Shown: positions 53,861-64,000 of the stretch, piece by piece | How the letters are laid out: each line of letters opens with the position of its first letter | Numbering within the stretch: the first letter of the stretch is position 1 | DNA from: Limnoperna fortunei | Taxonomy: Eukaryota; Mollusca; Bivalvia; Mytilida; Modiolidae | DNA: 64,000 nt | Assembly (NCBI GenBank): GCA_944474755.1 | Contig: OX104120.1 | Location: 37,986,067 to 38,050,066 of the forward strand | Reading direction: 5' to 3' | Notes under the pieces: generated by a model | Database searches by the model: none | Seen by the model: only the letters and a program-made list of their open reading frames with translations | What the model was told of the DNA's origin: nothing | Translations under genes and position numbers: made by a program

Positions 53861-55544
53861 AAACAAGGCAAGGCTTTGATTTCAAAGTAAAGAAATACAC
53901 TAAATATCCTTAAAACCATGTGACTAAATAATTCAATAAAAATGTAAGAATCATAAACCATATGTAATGTAAAACAATATAGATATCCCTGTACATACAC
54001 AATACAGGATACAAATATAAGGCGTATAAGAATCAATAAGTTGATTGAAAATGTGTGCCATTTATACAATAGTTGCTTATACAAAGGGCATTGTCATGAT
54101 ATCTTGACTGCGCAAGGCAGAGTGCTATTACCCGAAAGATTATCAATGTTGTAGGCAATATACCACTGTCCCGAGTGCTGTCAATTAAGTACCAACTATT
54201 ATATTTATTTCATTTAAGAATGAAGAAACCATGTGTTTTAGACTGTATTATTTTATTTTGTATGATTTGAATGTGGGCCTCATGATATATCATTGTTTGG
54301 AATTTTCAGGCAATACACAGTTAGTTTTCTAAATATATGACATTCATTTCTTCATTTAGGGTTAACATGTACGTACATTTATTTATATAAATTAAAAATA
54401 AACAGTTTTATGTTGCTTTTTACTGGAGAGCGCATTACCACGACATGATAACGCTGCGGCGTTATCACGGCGTGATAATGACCTTATGTAAAATTTTAAT
54501 ACCAGCTGACCTTGTTTTATCCAATTTCAACAAACATAATTTTACTGATACGAAATAATATATCATAAAAATATATGGCCTAATTCATCTAAAGGTTCAT
54601 GGTTAAATATAGAAATCTTTCTATTTCTTCAAAAATATTGCTAGTTTGTTCTGTAACTGGGTATTGCAGAAGAAAGTTAAGCCTTTTAATTGGCTAATAA
54701 TATATTAACTCGGTATATAGAGATCTCGGAGTTTTTCGATTTCATTAACATTACATACAATCAAGTATATATACAATTCATCACCCCATATTTGCACAGA
54801 TGGCAAATTCTGTTCTCCCTCAGTACCCCATTTCAACGGCCCGTTTCTATAGGGAATCTTTGGTAGTATCAGTGTTTTTGTTATAAACATTCTCAGGTAT
54901 AATTAGAGTTTAATAGACTCAAATTTGAACTCCTAATAAAGGATAGAAAAGAACTCTACCCTGAAAGAGCTATTCACTTGACTGAACCATAACTGTATAT
55001 ATTTGTCTCTTAATCTTCAATCAAACGATTTAACAAGACCCTGCTTATCGGGTTTTGTCTTTCCATTTGAAAATTAATCCACAATTATCGAGAATATATA
55101 TTATGTTTGAAATTCACTTTAATTTTCCATGGTTTCGTATGCGACTTTTTAACATACTCTTCTATAACATAAGCTGTTCTAATGGGAATCTGCCAACATC
55201 AAGTTGGGCGTACTACTTCGTACTTTCAACACAAGAGTAAATGAAAATTTTCGATAAATATTAGTTTCCTTTAAACCCGCAGACCTCACAAGCATACAAT
55301 AAAACATGTTCTGCAAGAATATCGAAAAGTTTAAGCTAAATATCCACATATATAGAAGACAAGATTAACAAAAAGTTATTGAACATAAGTTGGGGGAGGG
55401 GAGTCATTGGGGTACCAAGTAGGGTCCATTCTCCAACTACCTGTGAATTGGAGATGTTAATTCCAAGAAAACAATTTTCTTGTTAATGTTAATGTACAAT
55501 GTATAAAGTTGGGAATAATTATCAGGTTATTTTTGTGTACTCAG
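53861..55544. other. Intron-like sequence, no gene seen
   Basis: AT-rich. A small hairpin TGATAACGC/GCGTTATCA lies near 54446-54473. Missing MARS1 N-terminal exons could lie here, but none was recognised. Confidence 0.4.
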
Positions 55545-55651
55545 GTTATATCAAGGAAAGCTATAACAAAGGAGGAATCGTCGGCAGCCATTGATGCATG
55601 GAATTCTGGGAAAGCAAAATGTCCAAAACCAGTGGAACGCAAACATCCTAT
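55545..55651 (+). CDS. MARS1: Methionyl-tRNA synthetase, linker exon before the catalytic domain
   Basis: Acceptor TGTACTCAG; the exon reads VISRKAITKEESSAAIDAWNSG and on to PVERKHP; donor AT|GTGAGT. It corresponds to the E-E-x-x-x-A-x-x-AW segment linking the GST-like domain to the catalytic core of animal cytosolic MetRS. It ends with two bases of a codon, completed by the first base of the next exon at 58596 to give HPILPKQG, as in the family. A hairpin MITE lies 100 bases into the following intron. Confidence 0.85.
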
Positions 55652-55751
55652 GTGAGTAAATTTCACATATAGATTAATTAGCTGCAACACGCCTCACGTG
55701 ATAGCTACAGTAATTGCTCCTTTTTTTTATCTTGACGGAGCTACAAAGAGG

Positions 55752-55858
55752 TCCCATTACTAGTCCGAGAATCCCCTGCCGTCCAACTCTCTTTTTTTTT
55801 GCGTCCCACGCAAAAAAAAAGCGTTGGACGGCAGAGGATTCTCGGACTATCCCATTAC
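55752..55858. mobile_element. 89-bp hairpin element with 9-bp target duplication
   Basis: The body 55761-55849 is almost entirely one hairpin (TAGTCCGAGAATCC ... GGATTCTCGGACTA, with CTGCCGTCCAAC/TTGGACGGCAG and a T9/A9 stem). It is flanked on both sides by TCCCATTAC. A very small non-autonomous DNA transposon; the 9-bp duplication suggests a Mutator-like transposase. Confidence 0.85.
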
Positions 55859-56027
55859 TTGTAATGAATGGAGCAGCGCGGGAGTGATTCACACAAGGGC
55901 CTTTTATGCATATTATTCGCTATCAAACTGTTTCCCTGGTTTGCTACATACATGTACTTTTTTATGTCTCCCTCAACTGATATTTCTACAACGCACAATT
56001 AATTAGTTTTAACACTTTATTCGTATG

Positions 56028-56181
56028 GCATTGTTGACAAAAATAAATTTGGGAGTGCATAATTTCGGAATCGATTTCGTAAAAAAATGTCATTCTGGAT
56101 CATTTTAGGTATATTAATTGCACCGTCCGGAATACCATTTTTACCGATACGATTCCGCAATTAAAAGTTTGTCAACAATGC
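56028..56181. mobile_element. Palindromic MITE-like element
   Basis: Ends GCATTGTTGACAAA and its inverse, 154 bp, with a second inner match (CGGAATCGATT/GCGGAATCGTA in opposite orientations). No clear target duplication. Confidence 0.65.
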
Positions 56182-58039
56182 ATGAAAATTTAAGACACTT
56201 AAAATTTAGCCATTGTAGAAATGTCAGCTAACCGGCTGAGAAAGAAAAGTTATTTATTACCCCCCTCCCCCCCCAAAAAAAAACAAACAAAAAAAAAAAC
56301 ACGGGAGTGGGCAAGCGATGGTCTAGCTAGCAGATAGCGATAAGCAAAAAATTATTATTTTTTTATTCGCTAATTTTACCGAACAAATGAAATGGTTGCA
56401 TGGACTGCATGCCCAACGTGTTCAGGCGGATAAGCAAAATCCACTTGAGCTGTAGCCTGTAGCTGTGGATGTACTCAACTTTAGCTGAAGTCAGATATTT
56501 CTCAAGTGTCAATTGTTCCTTAGGGCTGTGGATTCATTTAATTTCATGGATACCAATTTTCATGGTTTTAGAAAAAGTTGATGTTTCGATGAGAGTTGTA
56601 TTATTTGCTATCATCATGGAAATTTTATTTTATTCTGTACTCATATCTGGTATGGTAGTAAAACCCCGAATTTCGACGATGAAAATATCTTGTGCGGTTC
56701 GTTAAAACAACTGTATATTATTATTGGTGAATCATTTGTTCACAAAAATGCAATATATTTTAACAGTACACTTCGCCTTGAATTCATTATTTGCATTGTC
56801 GAATGAGGCAAAATCGCCGAAATTCGATTGTGGACGAAATTTGAGTGAGTGACGATACTGAAATTATGTGCTTAAACTGTTCACACAAAATCCACAAAAT
56901 TAAAATAGGCCCTATTCCATGCATCCGTGCTTATTTCAAAGGTAAAATCTTGTTAGAATTTGTTTTTATATCAAAATGAATGCATCTAAGCCAACAAAGC
57001 TAAAAACAAAATTTGTGATGTGCCGCCCGCTGCGCCTGTCCCTTAGCTAGAATACTACTTAATTATTATGACATTGATTTTGTATAAAAAAAGCTTTCTG
57101 TTAATGTTTTGGTGTGATTTTAGTTATTTGGGACAATTCTTTGTTCAGTTGCGCATTTATTACGGTAAATAGATATATGTGGGTTACATTTTGTATATGT
57201 ACATGCAAGTAAAATTGAAATCTGCACACGTGTGTGTCAATGCTCAATTGTCCGCTCAAATTTATCCCAGGATTGTACATGCAAATTTTTTGCATTTTTC
57301 AAACAAAAGACTTGGCCTCAGACAGTTAATCGGTCAATATAGGCGCAGTTATAAGCAGTTATCATTAATAATGAAGGTAATAACAAAATACCGAACACCG
57401 ATGAATTAAGAGAGAACAGGCAGTTCTTAAATCTTAATGAAGGAGTAGACATATATTAAGTATTTAATATGAATATTCATTAAGCAATAAGCAGTTTTAG
57501 ATACCCCATTTAACCTTTTGATAAAAGTAACTTCTTAAAAACTGCTTACGTACTGCCTTAAATCTGGCTTTAAACTGTGAAAGCTTAACAAAACTCCTTT
57601 TTACCAAAACTGAAAAGAGAACCCGCTATATTATGAATGTTTAAACATGTTAAAAATTGTCTAAGTACAGCTTAATTTGAAAATTAAGAAAACTAATGAA
57701 TTTACAGTAACTCAACAGTTAAAAGTAGCACATTGAAATAAATACATATTGTATTTTACATTTTGTCTCCTGATTTAAAAAAAATGGTATGTCTATTTTT
57801 TCTGTAAATATTTCATACATCATATTAACCGGAGGTCTAAACATTCTCTCTGGCTTAAGTCCCAAGTTAAGGTATCCGACACATAATTTAGGTCACCGTT
57901 TAATTTTTTCGACCAAGAAATACAGCTTTATTATTGTTATTTATTGATACACATTAAATATATTGTTTTACTTTGAGTCAATGAGTCATAGGTAGTTATT
58001 CCAATTCCGAGATTTGACTTTTCCCTAGACATGACAATG

Positions 58040-58255
58040 AGTAACTCGACGGGCGTCTACGTAATTAGAGGCAGGCACTGCTTACTCGTCCCGAGCACCT
58101 GAGTGCACCCATGGTTTTATTGGGTTCCGGTTACTCTCTTTCTGTTTTTTATGTTTTTGGTTTTTGTGTTATGTTTGTCTATATCCGGACGGTCCCTTGA
58201 CTTTTGGCTATTGTTGTTCGGCCGGTTTTCTTTGTTATCTTTCTTAACAGTTTTG
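58040..58255 (+). repeat. Possible old LINE 3' tail
   Basis: CCCGAGCACCTGAGTGCACC, then GGTTTTATTGGGTTCCGG and a TTTTTGTGTTATG-rich end resembles a tail I associate with mussel non-LTR elements. No coding part remains. Assigned from memory of the pattern, so weak. Confidence 0.35.
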
Positions 58256-58595
58256 AACACAAAAAAATATGTACACAAATAGTATTTCCTATTTTTTGCC
58301 GAATATTACCGAGGTCTGCTTCGTTGAAAAACAATAGAAAAAACAATGGACATCCGGGACACCAAATATGGTCACGTGGTCAATTGTGGTCCGGATACCT
58401 TAATATAAACATCTTTGTTTAATATGGTAGGTGATAAGAAACTTGTAGATTAAATACAGTCTATTTGAATTTTCGCCATTAATTATGTAATAGATACATT
58501 TCCCATTATAAGCCCCATGCAATGCAAATGCCCATGTAGATCCTATAGTCCACATAGACTTGAAATCCGACACATATGGTACTTTATTATTATAG

Positions 58596-58712
58596 ACTGC
58601 CAAAACAGGGGATCAGAAACATAATGATTACCAGTTCATTGCCTTATGTTAACAATGTACCACATCTGGGGAACATAATTGGATGTGTGCTTAGTGCTGA
58701 TGTCTTCTCCAG
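58596..58712 (+). CDS. MARS1: Methionyl-tRNA synthetase, exon with the HIGH motif
   Basis: Acceptor TTATTATAG; the exon reads [20 protein letters not shown], then [19 protein letters not shown]; donor AG|GTAAAC. HLGN is the class I synthetase HIGH signature that binds ATP, and PYVNN.PH is diagnostic for MetRS. The enzyme charges tRNA-Met in the cytosol and in animals usually sits in the multisynthetase complex through its N-terminal GST-like domain. Phases join both neighbours without a break. Confidence 0.96.
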
Positions 58713-59026
58713 GTAAACAGTAGTTAATTTAAAGTGCTATTATTTATATAAAATGTATTACAAGTTTTTCATATTTATTTTCATGGTTGGAGAAGCAAGG
58801 CCTGTTCGAACATTGTTAGAAATAAACAGGCTTGTTTGAACATGGTTGGAAAAATATAGCAGTTTAATAGTGGAAAATAAATATAAAATCTGAAGGGTGT
58901 TTTTGCTCCATTTCTCCATACAAAAGACAAGAAGCTATTAAAAATCCTAATCCAAAACTTGTTTTTCAAATAGAATTACATGATATACATTGAAAGTAAT
59001 TGTCAGAATTTCTGTTCTATTACTAG
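58713..59026 (+). other. MARS1 intron
   Basis: 314-bp intron with GTAAAC...TACTAG borders. It contains a local repeat (GAAACAGGCTTGTTTGAACATG-like, twice near 58803-58850). Confidence 0.9.
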
Positions 59027-59230
59027 ATATTGCAGATTACAAGGCTACAACTGTTTGTATGTCTGTGGAACAGACGAGTACGGTTCTGCCACTGAGACCA
59101 AGTCAATCGAAGAGAAACTCACCCCTCAACAAATCTGTGATAAATATCACAAGTTACATACAGAGATATATGACTGGTTTAATATAGACTGTGATAACTT
59201 TGGGAGGACAACTTCAAAGGAACAGGCAAA
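59027..59230 (+). CDS. MARS1: Methionyl-tRNA synthetase, catalytic-domain exon
   Basis: 204 bp reading [20 protein letters not shown], then [20 protein letters not shown] and on to [20 protein letters not shown](x)ATE is a hallmark of MetRS and contributes to the methionine/ATP site. Donor CAAA|GTATGT. It joins the HIGH exon in phase; together they form an unbroken start of the Rossmann fold. No defect is seen. Confidence 0.97.
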
Positions 59231-60129
59231 GTATGTATACTGAATCATTGAGGACAATTATCTGTCCACTCGAGATTGGGGAGAAAATTTAACTATTGAG
59301 AGAGTATAGTGGGAGAATGTGTTTCTCTAATGATCTAATGGAAAACTAAATTTTTGTGAATTGATTTTGTGGAAATTACATCAAAATTAATCAATCCTAG
59401 GTAATCAACATTTATTGATGAAGTAGAGAATAAAGTTCATTAAATAAAAAAAATTAATTCGTAGATGGCAGTAAATTAATGAAGCATAGAAGATTCATTA
59501 TTTACAGTTGAAATGGAAGTGAAAAATAATGAATTTTAGTATTTTCATTTATAATGTTAAGCTATTATAAAATGTAGAAAGAAAAATAAAAAAGAAATTA
59601 TTGCACATAAAACATAGAAAGGAAATGGAAAATGGACAATACAAGAAGAGGTTAAAGTGAAGGAAGTATTCCTGATCCAGAATTCAGACAAACATGCACA
59701 ACACCAAACAAAAAATAAAAAAAAAAGATTATTTTAATGAGTAACCCCTAAACTGAATACAAACCATGGGCACATTCGGGTGTGAATTTAATAATGGCTG
59801 CACTAAGCATGTTGACAAGTGAAAACATACATTTAAAGAATTTTACGAGTGAATTACAGGTGATACAGGTACAAAATATTAATATTTTTATTACCTGTTT
59901 TCAATCAACTAAATAAATATCAATGCGGGATAGACTTGGCTCACAACAGAATATCATAGAGAATTAACCGACAATTATAAGGCAGACATTAGCATTGATA
60001 ACATCATGTTTCTACTGTAAAAGGAATGTCAAGCATAAACAAATCACCGTCCTACCAACGATAAATTTATTAGGATCGGTGTCATTTTAACTATATTAAA
60101 TTTTACTAAAAAGTATTTTATTTTTTTAG
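59231..60129 (+). other. MARS1 intron
   Basis: 899-bp AT-rich intron with GTATGT...TTTTTTTAG borders; nothing else recognised. Confidence 0.9.
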
Positions 60130-60219
60130 AATAGTTCAAGACATTTTCTGGAAGTTATATAAACAAGGCAATATACTTAATGACAGAATAGATCAGCTTT
60201 ATTGTACCAATTGCGATAG
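60130..60219 (+). CDS. MARS1: Methionyl-tRNA synthetase, exon leading into the zinc-binding insert
   Basis: 90 bp reading KIVQDIFWKLYKQGNILNDR, then IDQLYCTNCDR; donor GATAG|GTATGT. CTNC is the first Cys pair of the connective-peptide zinc region of MetRS. The following exon (expected to begin FLADRF) was searched for up to 64000 and not seen, so the gene runs past the window. A SINE sits exactly at the donor, see the next entry. Confidence 0.94.
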
Positions 60220-60499
60220 GTATGTGTATATTGTTTGTATGGTGTTTACCGCCACTTTCAGCAATTTTTCAGCTATTTCATGGCGTCCAGTATTTATTGG
60301 GGGAGGAAGCCGGACTACCCGGAGAAAACCCCCGACCTGTGGAAGGAAAACTGGCAACCCTTGTCAATTAAGATTGGAGTCGAGTACCCTCTGCCAGCAG
60401 TGAGACTCGAACCCGCAACCTCAGCGTTGACAGACCACGTGATCAATAGTAGACGATCTACCTTAACCACTCGGCCACCGAGGCCCCGGTATGTGTATA
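60219..60499 (-). mobile_element. Antisense SINE inserted at a MARS1 splice donor
   Basis: Minus-strand copy of the tRNA-derived SINE (body about 60231-60487): the tRNA-like head reads on the minus strand from 60487 (GGCCTCGGTGGCCGAGTGG), and the tail is at the left. The 12-bp duplication GGTATGTGTATA flanks it at 60219-60230 and 60488-60499. That duplication is the donor site itself, so the donor now exists twice and the exon-proximal copy keeps the exon usable. Confidence 0.92.
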
Positions 60500-61618
60500 A
60501 AGGTCATGCATAATTTAACTTGGGTATTTCATGTAATCAATATTCCTGATTCTAGTCCGAGTTGGTAGAGCAACGACAGATAACTTAGAATAAGAATTGG
60601 GTGCATTCATTTATTTTCAAGAATTATACCAATATTAACGGCTCTAGAATTAAACGTTTTTGATTAGAGGTTTTATATTTTGGTGTTTTATAATTTACGC
60701 CCGTTAGTCCATTCCAGAAATTGTATTTTGTTAATTAAAGACTGAAATGCACAATTTGTCAACCCCTCGAAACCCATAAAAATAAGTATCCGTCGATGCT
60801 ATGAACAAGCTGTCACAGCATAAACTGTTATTTAAACCTTCTATTGGTTTGCAACTAAATGTTGCACAGCTTAGTCTAATTTTAAAGTTTTTTAAATCAT
60901 TATGGTTTACAGTTTCTCATGCTGCGTGTACTCAATACCTGGAATTGTTTTTTTTATAAAAAAAATGATTTTGCATTTTCATTGATTTTTTAAATGGTTT
61001 AATGTACTTTCAGGATGCTCGGTGGTCATGTTTTTTCCAAATGTTCAAACTCCTGGTTTTATTCAATTAAGGCCATAATAAACAAAATCCTTGATTCTCA
61101 TAACTGACCACCCTGATTTATTTTTGTGTATAACATCACACTTGGGAAAATATATCGCAGACATAAATTCAGGTAATTTCCTGTGTCATGTCCGATTTCA
61201 GTTCTGTATAATTATATTTTCAGATAACTGTCGGTTTCAATTGCTTTTTATAATAAAAATTAAAAAAAACATGGTCTTCACCATCATGGGGAGAAAGCAC
61301 GAATTTATTTCCTCAAGATTTTCTACAAATTGTCTGCATTTTTAACGTGCATATACACCACATACATAGACTTTAATGATTTACGTTTTTATTTGAAAAA
61401 ATTGTTTTACAAATATTTGAACAATATAACAAGCTATTAAAATTGAATTATTACATATCAGTCAGAACTTAACAAACCTTATATGGAAATATTGCAGCTT
61501 TAGGTTGGTATTTCGGGTATGCCAAAATGTTAAAGGGGGAAGGTAACTCATTTGGCTTTTATTATTAAATTAACGGACAAAGACCTAATAATGATCAATA
61601 ATAATAATAATTTATTAA

Positions 61619-61674
<56 letters not shown>

Positions 61675-62067
61675 TTGTCAATTATTCTTATTAGTAACTC
61701 TTAATTATACAGGACGGAAAAAGATGGGTAACTGTTGTTGATGGAAAACTCATTGCAAATAGAAATACGCTCCATACTTGTCGAACCTCGTCATACCAAA
61801 CTTGGTAATGGGAAATATGCTTTTAAGTTTACTTCTGTAGGAATTGCTGTATCAGCCACCTTTAATTTTCATGGTTTTTTTAAACAGTGTACATATATAA
61901 ATTTGTAACAAGTGTTCACGCATACTGTCTTGCCTACTGTGAGTGTCGAAGATGAGTCCATTATATGCAAAGGAACAAAGCACGGTGGCAATAGCAATAG
62001 CGAATACCCCAAAATCGACTCCAATTTTCTTATTGTTGTACATTGTGTGTGTGTGTGTTTTTTTTTA
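60500..62067 (+). other. MARS1 intron continued, no gene seen
   Basis: AT-rich sequence; contains the TAA microsatellite at 61597-61671. No further MARS1 exon recognised. Confidence 0.6.
61597..61671. repeat. (TAA)n microsatellite
   Basis: About 24 near-perfect TAA/AAT repeats with one interruption near 61611-61620. Confidence 0.97.
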
Positions 62068-63118
62068 AAGGTCTTTCCCACTACAGTGGAAAGTCTTCTT
62101 ACCTTTCTTCTGATTATTATTTTTTTTCTTCTTTCGCAGAGGTTTGCCAAAAAGTGTCTCGACATATCATTTCGGTACTTGGTACCATTAATCGGTCATA
62201 TCCGGAGATGACATGGCTCATGCTTTTAGACCGATCTATTTTTAGTAACAGAGTTATCTGCCCTAACACGAAAAGATAAACTCAGAAACCGTAACCGATT
62301 CTCAAAATCTGAAGAGTACAAAATGTATGCTGCCTTATGGCGATGATTTAACATGCACATTTTTTTCTTCCAATCAACTTCATGTTTACGTGTTTTTGAC
62401 CTGAAAAATGTCGCAATGCGTCAAAATTTTTTTCTCGAAAACCGTAGGTCCTAGACACTTGGGACCACCACCATTGATCCTAAGTGACATATATTACATT
62501 TAAATATGTCAAGGACAAAGGTCAAAAGTCAAGGTCAAAGGTCACCATAGGTCTTATTAGCACTATATCTCAAAAACCATAAAAGATAGAAGCAGACAAT
62601 AAATAGGAAAATTACTCCTCTTATTGAGACATTCATTTGGTACACTGGTCCGAAGCTGTGCGATGAACCGTTTTCGAGTTACAGCCCTTGACGCGTTTCG
62701 GTTTATCGGTTTTTTAGTTAAAACTTGAAAACGGTTAGATAATATAACAAACATATAGGGTTTAACATGATCAGTAGGAAAAGAGCTTGTTTTGAGCCAA
62801 AGGTCAAAGGTCATAGGTCAAGGTCATACAATAGCAAATAGGTGACCGTTATAAAAAGTCCTTAGCAACCATATATTTTTAGAATCAGAATGATGTACTT
62901 TACTGCAATATATCATTTCATGACCGGAAGTGGCCTTTTGTCCTTAGCAACGGAATGAAAGTCCTTAAAAACCATTTATTTTGTTGCTTGGGACCACTTT
63001 CTTTACTCAAATAACTCATTTTTATGACTGGAAGTGACATTTTGTGCTATAGCAAGACATAAAATCCCGTAGCATCACCTAAATTTTCTGACTTTAGAGG
63101 AACAGTGGGAAAGACCTT
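62068..63118. mobile_element. 1.05-kb MITE-like element with AGGTCA-rich interior
   Basis: The terminal 15-bp inverted repeats AAGGTCTTTCCCACT (62068-62082) and its complement (63104-63118) are perfect. The interior has many AGGTCA half-sites in tandem (62525-62545 and 62800-62830) and phrases such as TCTCAAAAACCATAAAAG, but no transposase. Family and target duplication not determined. Confidence 0.65.
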
Positions 63119-64000
63119 CTCATTTGTTCTCAGAACAAATGGCGGTTTAATTTTTTGTTTTTTTTTTTTTTTGTTTTTGTGTGGTTTGTTTTTGTTTTGT
63201 TTTGTTTGTTTTATTTTTGTTTTTGTTTTCGGGGTTTTGGAATGGCGGACAATTCTTTATTTTTTGGTGAGTTTTGCGGGACTGGTTTCAGGAGTAACAT
63301 GTTTTGGCTGGCTGGCTCGCTGGTTTCAGGAAAATATTATCTTTCAGGGCTATCAGGAAACAACGTTAAAGGGTTGTCAATATTGTAAAAATTGAGTCTT
63401 TTTGTAAACTTTTCAAGAACAGCGTTTTAAACATGGTGTTTACAAACTTTTAAAATAACTAAAATGTATTTTATTGTATAACTGAGTATAATCACCATAT
63501 AAGCATTACTCACCTGGGATGTTATTTATGAATGTTGTTAATAAGTGTATGATGCTGAAGAATAACATAATATGACTTTGCTGATGAATGTTGTTTAAAA
63601 TATATGTAAACTGTTACACATAAAACCAATCTTTTGCCACATCTACATGTATGAAATTCAAAACAGTGCAAAGATACGGTATTTAAACCTACTGTCAGGT
63701 TTGTATCTAATACATATTGAGATAAGTATGGAGATTGTGACAGAATGCTTAAAAGTCCACGGTATTTTGATACTTTGGCTTCGGTAATTCTGAAAACTGA
63801 CATTTAATCGATAGTCACGAACCTACATACAAAGATAGTACGAGTGAACATATTCATTTTCATGGTGCTTTAAAAAAAATCATAAAACATTATGCATCAA
63901 GATTGTTTTTTATTTGCTCAACTTCACATTACAAAAGAAAATTAGACAACCCGACAATTTTAAAAATATAATAATAGTATGATTTTAAATTATGTCCATG
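63119..64000. other. No gene seen to the window end
   Basis: A short perfect palindrome CATTTGTTCT-C-AGAACAAATG at 63120-63140, then a T/G-rich low-complexity stretch (63150-63235). The rest is AT-rich and should be MARS1 intron if the gene continues. Confidence 0.5.

Larger units (their letters stand above)
55652..58595 (+). other. MARS1 intron
   Basis: 2.9-kb intron with GT...AG borders. It holds the hairpin element at 55752-55858, a palindromic MITE at 56028-56181 and a possible old LINE tail at 58040-58255. Otherwise AT-rich with no gene. Confidence 0.8.

Overview
The window is a stretch of AT-rich animal nuclear DNA, most likely from a bivalve mollusc. It has spliced exons with GT/AG borders, eukaryotic tRNA genes without encoded CCA, tRNA-derived SINEs whose tails resemble the molluscan Meta/V-SINE type (ending in ...GGCGTTAAACACCA plus short A-rich repeats), a DIRS-type and a Ty3-type retroelement, and many MITEs. 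The species cannot be named from sequence alone.

Layout. (1) 1-4985: a decayed DIRS-like tyrosine-recombinase retroelement (Gag-like ORF, partly deleted RT, RNase H, recombinase). It is preceded by about 22 copies of a 32-bp unit carrying a small palindrome and followed by three copies of another near-palindromic motif. (2) 4986-6415, 16853-21490 and 27951-31806: a tandem tRNA array. Its basic unit is about 865 bp and carries one tRNA-Thr(CGT) and one tRNA-Gly(CCC), all on the + strand, giving 11 Thr and 10 Gly copies in every state from intact to broken. (3) 6416-16852: a 10.4-kb block interrupting the array. It holds a young Ty3-type LTR element (LTRs about 714 bp and nearly identical, tRNA-Gln primer site, gag-pol with one frameshift in a T run, and a third ORF in the env position that looks like an SGNH hydrolase). 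An additional retroelement-type ORF lies outside the 3' LTR, and the block ends in AATAAA plus an A tract. (4) 21402-27950 and 31727-36625: two copies of one segment joined as a large tandem duplication. Copy 1 carries three later insertions (pogo/Tigger-like MITE, SINE, foldback element) whose clean empty sites are visible in copy 2. (5) 36626-44800: repeats and sequence in which I see no gene. (6) 44819 to beyond the window end: exons of cytosolic methionyl-tRNA synthetase (MARS1), + strand. Four exons are secure, ending inside the catalytic domain, and three upstream exons are tentative. A 3' LINE fragment, hairpin MITEs, a GC-rich MITE and an antisense SINE lie in the introns.

The most interesting candidate system is the LTR element. 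Each LTR contains an open 54-codon exon ending at a splice donor, and three acceptors downstream (before gag, before the SGNH-like ORF, and before the ORF outside the 3' LTR) would all accept it in phase 0. In the env position this would make an in-frame fusion of the LTR peptide to the SGNH-like protein. This is read from sequence only and has not been shown by RNA.
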